From Catenuloplanes atrovinosus (GTDB taxonomy: Bacteria; Actinomycetota; Actinomycetes; Mycobacteriales; Micromonosporaceae): DNA of 64,000 nt. A program made the position numbers and the translations under genes. Shown piece after piece: positions 29,045 through 37,978 of this stretch. The notes below the pieces were generated by a model. That model had not been told where the DNA came from. It saw only the letters and a program-made list of their open reading frames with translations, and did no database searches. How positions within the stretch are numbered: position 1 is the first letter of the stretch; each line of letters opens with the position of its first letter. Where the stretch lies: positions 8,767,001 to 8,831,000 of the forward strand of contig NZ_JAVDYB010000001.1 of NCBI RefSeq assembly GCF_031458235.1, written 5' to 3'.

Positions 29045-29695
29045 TCAGCGGGCCAGCCCGTGCTGGTACGCGTACACCACGATCTGCACCCGGTCACGCA
29101 GCCCCAGCTTGGTCAGGATGCGGCTGATGTGCGACTTCACCGTGGTCTCCGCGACGAACAGCTCCCCGGCGATCTCCGCGTTCGACCGGCCGCGCGCCAC
29201 CAGCAGCAGCACCTCGTGCTCCCGCTCGGTCAGCGCGCCGGCCGGGCCGGCCGTGGCCCGCTCGCCGTCCGGCAGGTACGGCGCGAACCGCTCCAGCAGC
29301 CGCCGCGTGGTCGACGGCGCCACCACCGCGTCGCCGGAGTGCACCACCCGGATCGCGGCCAGCAGATCCTCCGGCGGCGCGTCCTTGAGCAGGAAGCCGG
29401 AGGCGCCGGCCCGGATCGCGGCGAACGCGTACTCGTCCAGGTCGAACGTGGTCAGCACCAGCACGCGCGGCGGGTCCGGCAGCGCGCGAATCCGGCGGCA
29501 CGCGGTCACACCGTCCACCGTGGGCATCCGCACGTCCATCAGCACCACGTCGACCCGGTGCGCGCGTACCGCCTCGATCGCCTCGTCGCCGTCGCCCGCC
29601 TCGGCCACCACGGTCAGGTCCGGCTGCGTCTGCAGCAGCATGCGGAAGCCGGTGCGGACCAGCCGCTGATCGTCCGCCAGCAGGACCCGGATCAT
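29045..29695 (-). CDS. NarL/LuxR-type response regulator
   Basis: The product has 216 residues. The receiver domain (1-120) has 'LLADDQRLVR', phosphorylation site Asp54 in 'VVLMDVRMP', Thr in 'VLVLTTFDLDEY' and Lys in 'GFLLKDAPPED'. A LuxR helix-turn-helix follows ('LTEREHEVLLLVARGRSNAEIA', 'AETTVKSHISRILTKLGLRDR'). It is coupled by an ATGA overlap to the upstream kinase gene. Its likely target is the FtsX-type permease gene next downstream. Confidence 0.94.
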   Translation of the reverse strand: MIRVLLADDQRLVRTGFRMLLQTQPDLTVVAEAGDGDEAIEAVRAHRVDVVLMDVRMPTVDGVTACRRIRALPDPPRVLVLTTFDLDEYAFAAIRAGASGFLLKDAPPEDLLAAIRVVHSGDAVVAPSTTRRLLERFAPYLPDGERATAGPAGALTEREHEVLLLVARGRSNAEIAGELFVAETTVKSHISRILTKLGLRDRVQIVVYAYQHGLAR

Positions 29696-30879
29696 GCGCT
29701 CTCCTCGTGCTCGATGCCCCGCAGCGGCAGCTCCGCGTGAACCCGGAAACCGCGCTCCGGCCGCGGACCGGTCTCCAGCCGGCCGCCGGCCGCGGCGACG
29801 CGCTCCCGCATCCCGATGATCCCGTGCCCGCTCCCGCCCGCCGCAGGTGGACCGCCGCCGGTGTCCGTCACGTCGATGACCAGCGAGGATCGGCGCCAGG
29901 CCAGCCGTACCTCCGCGGTGACGCCCGGGCCGCCGTGCTTGAGCGCGTTGGTCAGCGCCTCCTGCACCACGCGGTACGCGGTCAGGCCCAGGCTCCCCGG
30001 GACCGGCCGCTCCCGGCCGGCGACGCTCAGCGCGGCCGGCACGGCGGAGTCCGCGACCAGCGCCGGAATGCCGGCCACGCCCGGCTGCGGCGCCGGGCCA
30101 CTGCCGCCGTCGCCGCGGAGCACGCCGAGCAGCCCGCGCAACTCGGTGAGCGCCTCCCGCCCGGTCGCCGAGATCGTGTCCAGCGCCTCGCGTGCCAGCT
30201 CCGGCTCGGTGGACAGCGCGTACCGGGCGCCGTCCGCCTGCACCACGATCACCGACACGTGGTGCGCGACCACGTCGTGCAGCTCGCGCGCGATGCGCGC
30301 CCGTTCCTCCGCGACCGCGGCCCGGTCCAGCGCGCGCCGCTCCCGCTCCAGCCGGTCCGCGCGCTCCGCGAGCTGCTGGTACCACCGCCGGCGGCTGCGC
30401 GTGGCGTCGCCCCAGATCCAGCCGATCGCGAGCGGCGCCGCGTACACCGACCAGAGCACCAGCACCGCGCCGGGCGTCGGGCCGACCACCGTGCCCGGCG
30501 TCGTGACCAGCCGCGCCAGCACCAGCGTGGGCGCGGCGACCACCCAGAACAGGCCGGACCGGCGCGCCCAGCCCGGCCCCTGCGCGGCCACCGAGTAGAG
30601 CACCATCGGCATCGCCAGGTAGACCGGCAGGAACACCACGGTCTCGGACACCGCGACCAGCGTCAGCCCGGCGGCCAGGACCACCAGGTACGCCGTACCG
30701 GGCCGGCGGTGCCGCAGCGGCATGGCGAGCACCAGCGCCACCGTCACCGGCCAGATCAGCACGCCCGCGACACCGTCGGCGGCCAGCGCGAACGGGATCG
30801 AGGACAGCCCCAGCGGCACGGCCACGAGCGCGGTCATGACCACGGGATGTCGCCGAAGCCACGCGTAGACCCGGTGCAC
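29692..30879 (-). CDS. NarL-system sensor histidine kinase (HisKA_3)
   Basis: The product has 395 residues. Residues 1-165 hold about five or six membrane helices with short loops, so it has no large sensor domain and probably senses the membrane. The dimerisation/phosphotransfer motif 'RARIARELHDVVAHHVSVIV' holds the phosphorylated His. The ATPase domain has 'QEALTNALKHGG' and 'VTDTGGG ... GIIGMRERV'. It is the cognate kinase of the response regulator it overlaps. The GTG at 30879 is taken as start because the membrane segments begin just after. Confidence 0.92.
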   Translation of the reverse strand: MHRVYAWLRRHPVVMTALVAVPLGLSSIPFALAADGVAGVLIWPVTVALVLAMPLRHRRPGTAYLVVLAAGLTLVAVSETVVFLPVYLAMPMVLYSVAAQGPGWARRSGLFWVVAAPTLVLARLVTTPGTVVGPTPGAVLVLWSVYAAPLAIGWIWGDATRSRRRWYQQLAERADRLERERRALDRAAVAEERARIARELHDVVAHHVSVIVVQADGARYALSTEPELAREALDTISATGREALTELRGLLGVLRGDGGSGPAPQPGVAGIPALVADSAVPAALSVAGRERPVPGSLGLTAYRVVQEALTNALKHGGPGVTAEVRLAWRRSSLVIDVTDTGGGPPAAGGSGHGIIGMRERVAAAGGRLETGPRPERGFRVHAELPLRGIEHEESA

Positions 30880-30915
30880 GATCCGAGCGTACGTGCCGGC
30901 CGTACCCTTGATCCC

Positions 30916-31212
30916 GTGAGCCCGCGCCGCAACAACCGCCGCGATGAGGGCGGTCCGGTCGACCGGGACCGCGCTCGCCAGGGTGTGCAGACCGTGCAGG
31001 CCTGGAGCGACGGCGAGTGGCTGGTGCGGGGCGTGGCCGCGGGCAACGCGGTCAAGGTCTACCGCTGCCCCGGCTGCCAGCAGACGATCCCGCCCGGCGT
31101 GGCGCACATCGTGGCGTGGCCGGCCGACGGGCGCGGCGACCTCACCGACCGCCGGCACTGGCACAGCGGCTGCTGGAAGGCGCGCGACCGGCGACACCCG
31201 TCCGGCCGCTAG
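30916..31212 (+). CDS. Small conserved actinobacterial CxxC protein
   Basis: The product has 98 residues with a basic N-terminus. Its core is 'VKVYRCPGCQQTIPPGVAHIVAWP' and 'RRHWHSGCWKAR'; two Cys plus Cys/His pairs suggest a small zinc ribbon. Proteins of this look are conserved in actinomycetes and often carry the unhelpful label ATP/GTP-binding protein, but I see no P-loop. It is divergent from the kinase gene (36 bases) and 14 bases upstream of the hydrolase gene. Confidence 0.75.
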   Translation: MSPRRNNRRDEGGPVDRDRARQGVQTVQAWSDGEWLVRGVAAGNAVKVYRCPGCQQTIPPGVAHIVAWPADGRGDLTDRRHWHSGCWKARDRRHPSGR

Positions 31213-31226
31213 AGAGGATGCTCGTC

Positions 31227-32030
31227 ATGGCCCCGATCCGCGCGAACTCGATCCTGCCGGCCCGCCGGGAGGACATCGAGCTGCACACCGCCGACGGCCT
31301 CACCCTGGTCGGCGAGTTGGCCCGGCCGCTGGACACCGACCCTCGCGCGACGCTGATCTGCCTGCATCCGCTGCCCACCCACGGCGGCATGATGGACAGT
31401 CACGTGTTCCGCAAGGCCGCGTGGCGGCTGCCCGCGCTGGCCGGCATCGCGGTGCTGCGCTTCAACACGCGCGGCACCACCAGCACGCGCGGCACCAGCG
31501 AGGGCGCGTTCGACAACGCCCGCGGCGAACGCTTCGACGTGGCCGCCGCCATCGAGTACGCGGAGTTCGAGGAACTGCCGAACGTGTGGCTGCTCGGCTG
31601 GTCGTTCGGCACCGACCTGACGCTCAAGTTCGGCTGCGACCCGTCGGTGACCGGCGCGATCCTGCTGTCCCCGCCGCTGCGCTTCTCTCAGCCCGAGGAC
31701 CTGACCATCTGGGCCGAGACCGGCAAGCCGCTGACCGCCCTGATCCCCGAGTTCGACGACTACCTCCGCCCCGCCGAGGCCACCACCCGCTTCGCCCCCA
31801 TCCCCCAGGCCGAGGTGATCGGCATCCCCGGCGCGAAACACCTCTGGGTCGGCGACGCCGAAACGGTCCTGGACGCGGTGGTCACCCGCGTCGCCCCCGG
31901 CGTGCCGGTGCCGCTGCCGACCGAGTGGGACGGCCCCATGGAATTCGGCGACTCCAGCGCCTACGCGGACCGCACGGTCGCTGCCTTCTCCGACGTCCCC
32001 GTCACGGGGCCCTCGCAGCGGAAGGCCTGA
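31227..32030 (+). CDS. Alpha/beta hydrolase
   Basis: The product has 267 residues with an alpha/beta-hydrolase fold. The oxyanion region is 'LICLHPLPTHGGMMD', the nucleophile elbow 'LLGWSFGTDL' (Ser in GWSFG), and the acid and base lie in the C-terminal half ('VIGIPGAKHLWVGD' carries a likely catalytic His). 'LRFNTRGTTSTRGTSEG' follows the pattern of the acyl-peptidase-like small hydrolases. The ATG at 31227 is preferred because GAGAGG lies 9 bases upstream. Substrate unknown. Confidence 0.88.
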   Translation: MAPIRANSILPARREDIELHTADGLTLVGELARPLDTDPRATLICLHPLPTHGGMMDSHVFRKAAWRLPALAGIAVLRFNTRGTTSTRGTSEGAFDNARGERFDVAAAIEYAEFEELPNVWLLGWSFGTDLTLKFGCDPSVTGAILLSPPLRFSQPEDLTIWAETGKPLTALIPEFDDYLRPAEATTRFAPIPQAEVIGIPGAKHLWVGDAETVLDAVVTRVAPGVPVPLPTEWDGPMEFGDSSAYADRTVAAFSDVPVTGPSQRKA

Positions 32031-32340
32031 GCTCCGCCGCTTCGTGCGGTTCGGCGGCGCGGGCTCGCCTCCGGACCTCTTTTGTCCCGCTTCCGGCGTG
32101 GTCGCGATCCGCATGCTCCCGCGGGCCAACCTCGCGCCGGCTCCGCCGGCGCTCCGCCGTCGCGTCGGAGCCGGTGCCGTGGGTGGCCGCTGCACACCGC
32201 GCGACCTTCGCCGCCGGCCGCCACCCGGCCGCGCCGCGGCAGGGTGGCGGTCCCGCGGGTCTCCGTTCGGACTGTCCCGGAGGGGTCCCCTGACGGCTCC
32301 GTCCGACCGCCCTGGAGCGAAGCCGGGGAGGGCGGCGGCG
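32031..32340. other. Gene-free gap between convergent hydrolase and glycosyltransferase genes
   Basis: There are 310 bases of very GC-rich sequence in which I find no supported gene. Unlike the gaps at 12.8, 19.7 and 39.5 kb it has no clear minisatellite or long inverted repeat. Confidence 0.5.
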
Positions 32341-33318
32341 TCAGAGCTGTCGGGTGGGTACGGCAGGAGCGGCCGTGGGGGTGTTCTCGCCGGTTGGGGA
32401 GGCGGTGTCGGGGGCGGGCCAGCCGGGGAGCCAGGTGGTGCGGTGGGACCAGACGTCGCGCCAGTAGGGGGCACGGCCGGTGAGGCGGGAGGCGGCGGCG
32501 CGGAGGGCGATGCCGGTGAGGAGGAGGGCACGGCCGGCGCGGGCGCGGGTGGGGGACCAGCGCAGGCGGAGGTAGGTGGTCTTGCCGCGGAGGACCATGA
32601 TCCGCTTGTTGACGCTGGTCGAGGAGGCGCCGTTGACGTGCAGGACCTTCGCCTCGGGGACCAGGGTGGGGGTGGCGCCGGCGGCGGTGGCGCGCTGGGA
32701 CAGGTCGATGTCCTCGCTGTACATGAAGTAGTCGGCGGTGAAGCCGCCGAGCGCGGTGAACAGCGCGCGGTCGATCAGCAGCAGGCAGCCGGAGCCGGCG
32801 GGGACCGGGCCGGGCACATCGCGCGGGCGGTCGGGGAGTTCCTCGGGGTTGAGCAGCGCGGAGCGGCGAAACAGCGTGGAGAGGCCGGTGGCGAAGCAGA
32901 AGTAGCCCCAGAGCGTGGGGAGCGCGTAGATGGAGCGGCCGTCGTCGGCGCCGTGAACGTCGAGCGTGCGGCCGACGTAGACGCGCGGGGCGGGGTTGGC
33001 GCTGGCGTAGGACAGGAACGCGCCGATCACGTCGCCGACCGGCTCGGCGTCCGGGTTGAGCAGCATCAGGTAGTCGCCGGTGGCGTGCGTGGCGCCGGCG
33101 TTGACGGCGCGGCCGAAGCCGACGTTGCGGGGCAGCCGGACCACGCGGACCTGGGGCAGCGCGGCCTCGATCGCGTCGGCGGAGCCGTCGGAGGAGGCGT
33201 TGTCCACCACGATCACCTCGTACGAGGCGGTGCTGGGCGTGCCGAGCAGCGTCGTCAGGCCGCGGATGGTCAGCTCGCTGGTGTTGTACGAGACCACGAT
33301 CACGCTCACGTCGGTCAT
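32341..33318 (-). CDS. GT2-family glycosyltransferase, rhamnosyltransferase-like
   Basis: The product has 325 residues with a GT-A fold. 'VSVIVVSYNTSE' is the N-terminal strand, 'VIVVDNASSDGS' binds the nucleotide, 'YLMLLNPDAEP' is the metal-binding region (NPD in place of DxD, as in WbbL-like enzymes), and 'YFMYSEDIDLSQRA' is the acceptor/catalytic-base motif. It probably adds a deoxyhexose to a lipid-linked glycan. Its start overlaps the stop of the upstream glycosyltransferase (ATGA). Confidence 0.9.
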   Translation of the reverse strand: MTDVSVIVVSYNTSELTIRGLTTLLGTPSTASYEVIVVDNASSDGSADAIEAALPQVRVVRLPRNVGFGRAVNAGATHATGDYLMLLNPDAEPVGDVIGAFLSYASANPAPRVYVGRTLDVHGADDGRSIYALPTLWGYFCFATGLSTLFRRSALLNPEELPDRPRDVPGPVPAGSGCLLLIDRALFTALGGFTADYFMYSEDIDLSQRATAAGATPTLVPEAKVLHVNGASSTSVNKRIMVLRGKTTYLRLRWSPTRARAGRALLLTGIALRAAASRLTGRAPYWRDVWSHRTTWLPGWPAPDTASPTGENTPTAAPAVPTRQL

Positions 33319-34133
33319 GCCCGTGCCTCCGCCCGGCTCGACTCGTCCCGTTCCCAACCGGCGCTCGGCGCGCGCCGGGCCTGCCACGCGGCCAGCACGG
33401 TGAGGCCGACGTAGATCACGCCGGCCGGGGCCAGCCGTGGGTCGCGCAGCACCACGTCGCGCAGCCAGGACCAGCGGTCGGCGCGGCGGGTGCCGCCGGA
33501 CGCGGCGCGCAGCGCGGCGTTGCCGGCCCGGACGCGGCGCAGCCGGCGCAGCAGGTCGGCGGTGCGGCGCGGCGTGGCGACCACGGAGGCGGCCTCGTCG
33601 ACCACCACGCGCTCGTCCGCGCCGTAGAGCGAGTCGAGGAAGAGGTCGTCCGCGGTCACGGCCGGGAACTCGCCGAACCGCGCGCGCCCGGTGGCGGAGA
33701 GCGCGATGACGCCGCGCCCGAACAGGCCGGTACGGATCGCGGGCAGCCGGTCGTGGATCGCGAAGTACGCGCGCACGGCCAGCGGGCGGCCGGTCAGGTC
33801 CAGCTCGCGGCGCGGGACCGCGACCAGCGCGCCGGTCCGGCGCAGCGCCTCGGCGAGCCGGTGCACCGCACCCGGCGTCAGCACCACGTCACCGTCCACA
33901 TAGATCCGGGGGAAGCCGGTGGCGGCGCGGTCGCCCGCGTTCAGCGCCGCGGTCTTCGAGCCCTCGCTCAGCTCGACCACCTCGACGTCGCCGCGGCGGC
34001 GCGCGAGCTGGGCGGTGTCGTCGGTGCAGCCGTTCGGCACCACGACCACCTGTACGCCGGGTCCGGAAAGGCGATCCAGGCACCGGTCGAGCACGGCCGC
34101 CTCGTTGTGAGCGGGTACCACCACGCTTATCAC
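33315..34133 (-). CDS. GT2-family glycosyltransferase
   Basis: The product has 272 residues. 'ISVVVPAHNEAAVLDRCLDRL' begins the GT-A domain, 'RIYVDGDVVL' is the DxD metal site, and 'VTADDLFLDSLYG' supplies the catalytic Asp pair. A C-terminal hydrophobic stretch ('GVIYVGLTVLAAW') may be a membrane anchor. The GTG at 34133 follows AAAGGA; longer upstream starts lack family similarity. It is the first gene of a two-gene unit reading away from the GT4 gene at 34409. Confidence 0.87.
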   Translation of the reverse strand: MISVVVPAHNEAAVLDRCLDRLSGPGVQVVVVPNGCTDDTAQLARRRGDVEVVELSEGSKTAALNAGDRAATGFPRIYVDGDVVLTPGAVHRLAEALRRTGALVAVPRRELDLTGRPLAVRAYFAIHDRLPAIRTGLFGRGVIALSATGRARFGEFPAVTADDLFLDSLYGADERVVVDEAASVVATPRRTADLLRRLRRVRAGNAALRAASGGTRRADRWSWLRDVVLRDPRLAPAGVIYVGLTVLAAWQARRAPSAGWERDESSRAEARA

Positions 34134-34408
34134 TCGCGCATTCCTTTCGAGCCAACGCAAACGCGTCAGCCGAGTGTTTCCGCGTACCCCTGGAATGGCA
34201 AGAAGCTCAACGTTGTGAAACGTGCCCGTCCGGTGCGGCATTTCCGATTTTTCGCTTCGTGGAGCGCCGTATGTCGCTTAGCCGACAGGCGGTTTGCCTT
34301 AGCTGACCTTGTAAAGCCGCAGGCCAGGCGGCCATTGTGGCGAGACGCCGGCAACTTTGAGATTCATTTTGCGGGCTCGATTTCTACCGTTCGTGGGGAG
34401 TGGTTTAC
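34134..34408. promoter_or_regulatory. AT-richer divergent promoter region
   Basis: This 275-base spacer between the divergent glycosyltransferase genes is clearly less GC-rich than its surroundings (for example 34240-34260 and 34355-34385). It must carry promoters for both directions, but no hexamer pair is convincing enough to name. Confidence 0.4.
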
Positions 34409-35698
34409 GTGGCCAGGGATCGGCGGCCGCACGTCGCGATCATCGTGGTGAATCTGCCCGCCGAACGGGATCGCCGGGTGATCCGCGAAAGTCTGGCGCT
34501 GGAATCCGCGGGTTACCGGGTCACGGTGATCTGCCCGCGCGGCACGCGGGGACTGCGCGAGCTACCCGGCACCCGGGACACCGCGATCCGCGCGTTCCCC
34601 CAGCCGTTCGCCGGTTCCGGCGTGCTCAGCTTCGCCGGTGAATTCGCCTGGTCGTTCCTCTGCGTCACGCTGCACCTGCTCCGGCTGCTGGTCACCGACC
34701 GGGTCGACGCGGCGCAGGCGTGCAACCCGCCGGACGTGTTCTGGCCGCTGGCGCTGCTGATGCGCCTGATGGGCAAGCCGTTCGTCTTCGACCACCACGA
34801 CCTCAGCCCGGAGCTCTACCGCGCCAAGACCGACGCGCCGAACGCGGCGGTGCTGCGGGTCCTCACGGTCTTCGAGCAGCTCTCCATGAGGTGCGCGTCC
34901 TGGGTGCTGTCGACCAACGAGTCGTACCGGGAGATCGCGGTCGGGCGCGGTGGACAGGACCCGGCGCGGGTCACCGTGGTGCGCAACGGTCCGGCCAGCA
35001 GCGAGATCACCCACGCGGCGACGCCGTCCGAGGGCGGGCGAAAGCGCATCGTCTACCTGGGCGTGATCAACCCGCAGGACAACGTACGGGCCGCGGTGCT
35101 GGCCGCGTCGCGGCTGGCCGAGATGCGCGGGCGGGACGACTGGGAGATGGTCATCGCCGGCGACGGCGACAGCCTGCCCGAGCTGCGCGCGCTCGCCACC
35201 GACCTGGGCCTGGACGACGTGGTCTACTTCGCCGGCTGGCTAGGCGGCGACGAGGTGGACGCGCTGCTGGCCTCCGGCACCATCGGCATCCAGCCGGACC
35301 AGCCGGACCCGATGTCGAACCTGTCCACCATGGCGAAGACCGTGGAGTACGTGGCGCGCGGGCTGCCCGTGGTCGCGGTCGACCTGCTGGAGACGCGCCG
35401 CACCGCGGAGGGCGCCGCGGTGTACACGCCGTCCGCGCTGCCGGAGGAGTTCGCCAAGGCGCTGGACGCGCTGCTGGACGACCCGGACGGGCGGGCGCGG
35501 ATGCGCGAGATCGGACTGCAGCGCTTCCACAGCCGGCTGGCCTGGGAGCACCAGGCGGCGGCGTACCTGTCGGTGTGGCGCGAGCTGGTGCCGGTCGCTG
35601 CCGTGCCCGCGGTGCCCCGGCAGCGGGAGGCGGCGGACGACTGGTTCCCGTTCGGCGACGAGCAGACCACCCGGCTCGGTGATCGTGAGGCGCGATGA
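34409..35698 (+). CDS. GT4-family glycosyltransferase
   Basis: The product has 429 residues with a GT-B fold. The N-terminal half ('HVAIIVVNLPAERDRRVIRE', 'FVFDHHDLSPELYRAK') and the C-terminal half ('VTVVRNGPAS', 'IVYLGVINPQDNVRAAV', 'GTIGIQPDQPDPMSNLSTMAKTVEYVARGLPVV') fit GT4 enzymes acting on lipid-linked or surface glycans. The GTG at 34409 is chosen because GGGGAG lies 8 bases upstream. It is followed after 28 bases by the beta-helix protein gene. Confidence 0.9.
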   Translation: MARDRRPHVAIIVVNLPAERDRRVIRESLALESAGYRVTVICPRGTRGLRELPGTRDTAIRAFPQPFAGSGVLSFAGEFAWSFLCVTLHLLRLLVTDRVDAAQACNPPDVFWPLALLMRLMGKPFVFDHHDLSPELYRAKTDAPNAAVLRVLTVFEQLSMRCASWVLSTNESYREIAVGRGGQDPARVTVVRNGPASSEITHAATPSEGGRKRIVYLGVINPQDNVRAAVLAASRLAEMRGRDDWEMVIAGDGDSLPELRALATDLGLDDVVYFAGWLGGDEVDALLASGTIGIQPDQPDPMSNLSTMAKTVEYVARGLPVVAVDLLETRRTAEGAAVYTPSALPEEFAKALDALLDDPDGRARMREIGLQRFHSRLAWEHQAAAYLSVWRELVPVAAVPAVPRQREAADDWFPFGDEQTTRLGDREAR

Positions 35699-35726
35699 CC
35701 CGCACCGTCGGCGGGGCCGGGGCGGC

Positions 35727-36722
35727 ATGACCGGCAAACGACGCGCGCTGATCGTCGTGATCGTGGCCGCGGCCCTGGTGGCCGTGGCCGCGGTGGCGTA
35801 CGCGGGCCGGTTCCTCGGCGACGCCGGCGCGACCGGTGACGAGTACCGGCTGGAGTCGCCGATCCCGCCGTCCGGCGCTGCCACCGGAACCGGCGGGCCG
35901 GGCGCCTCGCCCGCGATGACCGACTCCTCCGCCACCTCGACGTCCGTGCCGCCGGAGGCGTCCGCGCCGGCCACGCCCGCCGCGCCGCCGGTGCCGCGAC
36001 CCGGCGAGGACACCACCGGCGTACCGGCCGGCGTGACGCTCACCGCGTACACCGGGCCGCTGCGGATCACCAAGGCCGGCACCGTGATCGACGGCAAGCG
36101 GATCGACGGCTGCCTGGACGTGCGCGCACGCGATGTGGTGATCAAGCGGTCCGTGCTGACCTGCGGCGACATCATGATCAAGATTGAGCAGAAGACCGCG
36201 AACCTGACCATCGAGGACAGCGACCTGGACGGCGCCGGCACCGGCTTCGTGGCCGGCTACTGGAACTTCACGCTGACCCGGGTCGACGCCTACGACATCC
36301 AGGAGGGTCCGCGCGTCGGCAGCAACGTGATCATCCAGGACAGCTGGTTCCACGGGATGCGCCCGGCCGGCTCGGACGACGCGCACCAGGACCTGATGCA
36401 GACCAACGGCGGGTCCAACTCCACGATCCGCGGCAACGTCTTCGACGCCACCAGCGCGGTAGCGGGCGTGTCGTTCAACGCGGCGTTCCAGGTCGGCGCG
36501 GAGTTCGAGCCGCTGGAGAACGTGCTGGTCGAGAAGAACTGGTTCAACGGCGGCGGCTACACGGTCAACATCCGCGACGATCCGGAGATCAGCAACGTGC
36601 TGTTCCGCGACAACGTCTTCGGCCCCCGGCACGGGTACGGCGCGGTGTCCCGCGCGGACGCGCCCGGGATCATCTGGGAGGACAGCAACGTCGCGGAGTC
36701 CGACGGCAAACCGGTGTGGTGA
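35727..36722 (+). CDS. Membrane-anchored right-handed beta-helix protein
   Basis: The product has 331 residues. It has an N-terminal signal/anchor helix (about 6-27), a Pro/Ala/Thr/Ser-rich linker (about 40-95) and then a domain with repeated strand-turn patterns ('DVRARDVVIKRSVLTCGDIM', 'ANLTIEDSDLDG', 'SNSTIRGNVFDAT', 'ISNVLFRDNVFG'). These are the rungs of a pectate-lyase-like parallel beta-helix. It is likely a wall-exposed protein that binds or cleaves a glycan; I see no certain catalytic set. Its place in the glycan cluster supports a role on the polymer made here. Confidence 0.82.
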   Translation: MTGKRRALIVVIVAAALVAVAAVAYAGRFLGDAGATGDEYRLESPIPPSGAATGTGGPGASPAMTDSSATSTSVPPEASAPATPAAPPVPRPGEDTTGVPAGVTLTAYTGPLRITKAGTVIDGKRIDGCLDVRARDVVIKRSVLTCGDIMIKIEQKTANLTIEDSDLDGAGTGFVAGYWNFTLTRVDAYDIQEGPRVGSNVIIQDSWFHGMRPAGSDDAHQDLMQTNGGSNSTIRGNVFDATSAVAGVSFNAAFQVGAEFEPLENVLVEKNWFNGGGYTVNIRDDPEISNVLFRDNVFGPRHGYGAVSRADAPGIIWEDSNVAESDGKPVW

Positions 36723-36784
36723 CGGCCACCCGCGGGGTTCTTCGGCACCACCGCGCAGCCGGCAGGGAGGCCGCCCGCGGCCGA

Positions 36785-36806
36785 CCGGTGCCCGCGGGAG
36801 CACCGG
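36785..36806. terminator. Candidate two-way terminator hairpin
   Basis: CCGGTGC (36785-36791) pairs with GCACCGG (36800-36806) around an 8-base GC loop in the 116-base gap between the convergent beta-helix and glycosyltransferase genes. It lacks a T run. Confidence 0.35.
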
Positions 36807-36838
36807 ACAGCGGCCACGCCGGAAGCGGGAACATGTCT

Positions 36839-37807
36839 TCAGAACCCGAGGCCCGACGGCAGCGCGGAGGCCAGTTCCAGCGTCGCCCAGGACAGGCCCA
36901 TGCCGCCGCTGATCGCGGCGCCGCCGCGGCGCACCGGCCGCAGGTCACGCGCGCTCTCCAGCGCGCCGCGCATGGCGCTGCGGGCCAGCTTGCCCGGGTG
37001 CCGCGCGGTCCAGCCGGCGAACGCGCGCTGGATCCGGCGGCGCTGCGCCTCGTCGAGGTCCGCGGACTGGATGGCCTTCCACAACTGGCCCGCGTAGTGC
37101 CAGGTCAGCGCGCGCGGCGCCCGCTCCGAGCTGTAGTCGCGGATGTCCCGCCGCGCCGCGCGGGAGGTGAGCCGGCCGGTGTGCTGCCGGTTCCGGTAGA
37201 GCGGCGCCGGATAGACCACGACCGGTCCCTGCAACGCCAGTTCGGCCAGCAGCACGCGGTCCGCGTTCCAGAACGGCAGCAGTCCGCGGGTACGGGCGAG
37301 CGCCGCGCGCCGGTAGACGCCGAACACGCTGAAGCAGGAGTGCCGGAACGAGGCCAGGTCGCCGAAGCGCACGGCCGGATCCGGGTCGTCCAGGCGGATC
37401 AATTCGTCCGGGACGCCCACCGGCGCGCCGTGCTCGTCGATCAGCCGGACCTTGGTGAACGCGCCGATCGCGTCCGGTCGCTGGTCGAGCAGCTCGACGC
37501 AGCGCTGGAAGTAGGCCGGGTCGTACTCGTCGTCCGCGGCCACCCACGCGTACAGCTCCGCGCGGCTGAGCTGGAAGACGCGGTTGAAGTTGCCGGGCGC
37601 GCCGATGTTCGTCTCGTTCCGCACGTAGCGGAAGCGTGGGTCCTCGGCCGCGACCTCCCGGGCGATGCGCGCGGTGCCGTCGGTCGACGCGTTGTCACAG
37701 ATGGTGACCTCGAAGTCGGCGAACGTCTGGCGACGCAGGCAGTCCAGCACCGACGACAGGTACCGCTCACCGTTGTAGACGGGCAGACCGATACCGAGCC
37801 GGGGCAT
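36839..37807 (-). CDS. GT2-family glycosyltransferase
   Basis: The product has 322 residues. 'RLGIGLPVYNGERYLSSVLDCL' and 'VTICDNASTDGT' open the GT-A domain, 'YAWVAADDEYDP' is the DxD region, and 'WNADRVLLAELALQG' corresponds to the catalytic-base region. It is closely similar in plan to the enzyme at 41513 ('LTAHDDLM'), so the two are probably paralogues adding different residues of one repeat unit. It is divergent from the flippase gene, with a 171-base spacer. Confidence 0.9.
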   Translation of the reverse strand: MPRLGIGLPVYNGERYLSSVLDCLRRQTFADFEVTICDNASTDGTARIAREVAAEDPRFRYVRNETNIGAPGNFNRVFQLSRAELYAWVAADDEYDPAYFQRCVELLDQRPDAIGAFTKVRLIDEHGAPVGVPDELIRLDDPDPAVRFGDLASFRHSCFSVFGVYRRAALARTRGLLPFWNADRVLLAELALQGPVVVYPAPLYRNRQHTGRLTSRAARRDIRDYSSERAPRALTWHYAGQLWKAIQSADLDEAQRRRIQRAFAGWTARHPGKLARSAMRGALESARDLRPVRRGGAAISGGMGLSWATLELASALPSGLGF

Positions 37808-37978
37808 CGCGCGGCCTCCTCGAAGTGGGTTGGTGCGATGGTTCTACCAGGGGATTCAGCGCCGGTGGAACCCCCGAACCGGCCCGATTTCCCGCGCTGC
37901 GGACCTGCGGCCCGGCGCGTCCCCATCTTAAGATCAACTGCTGGCCGTTGTACGTTTTCGCTGCTGGGAGCCGCGTCG

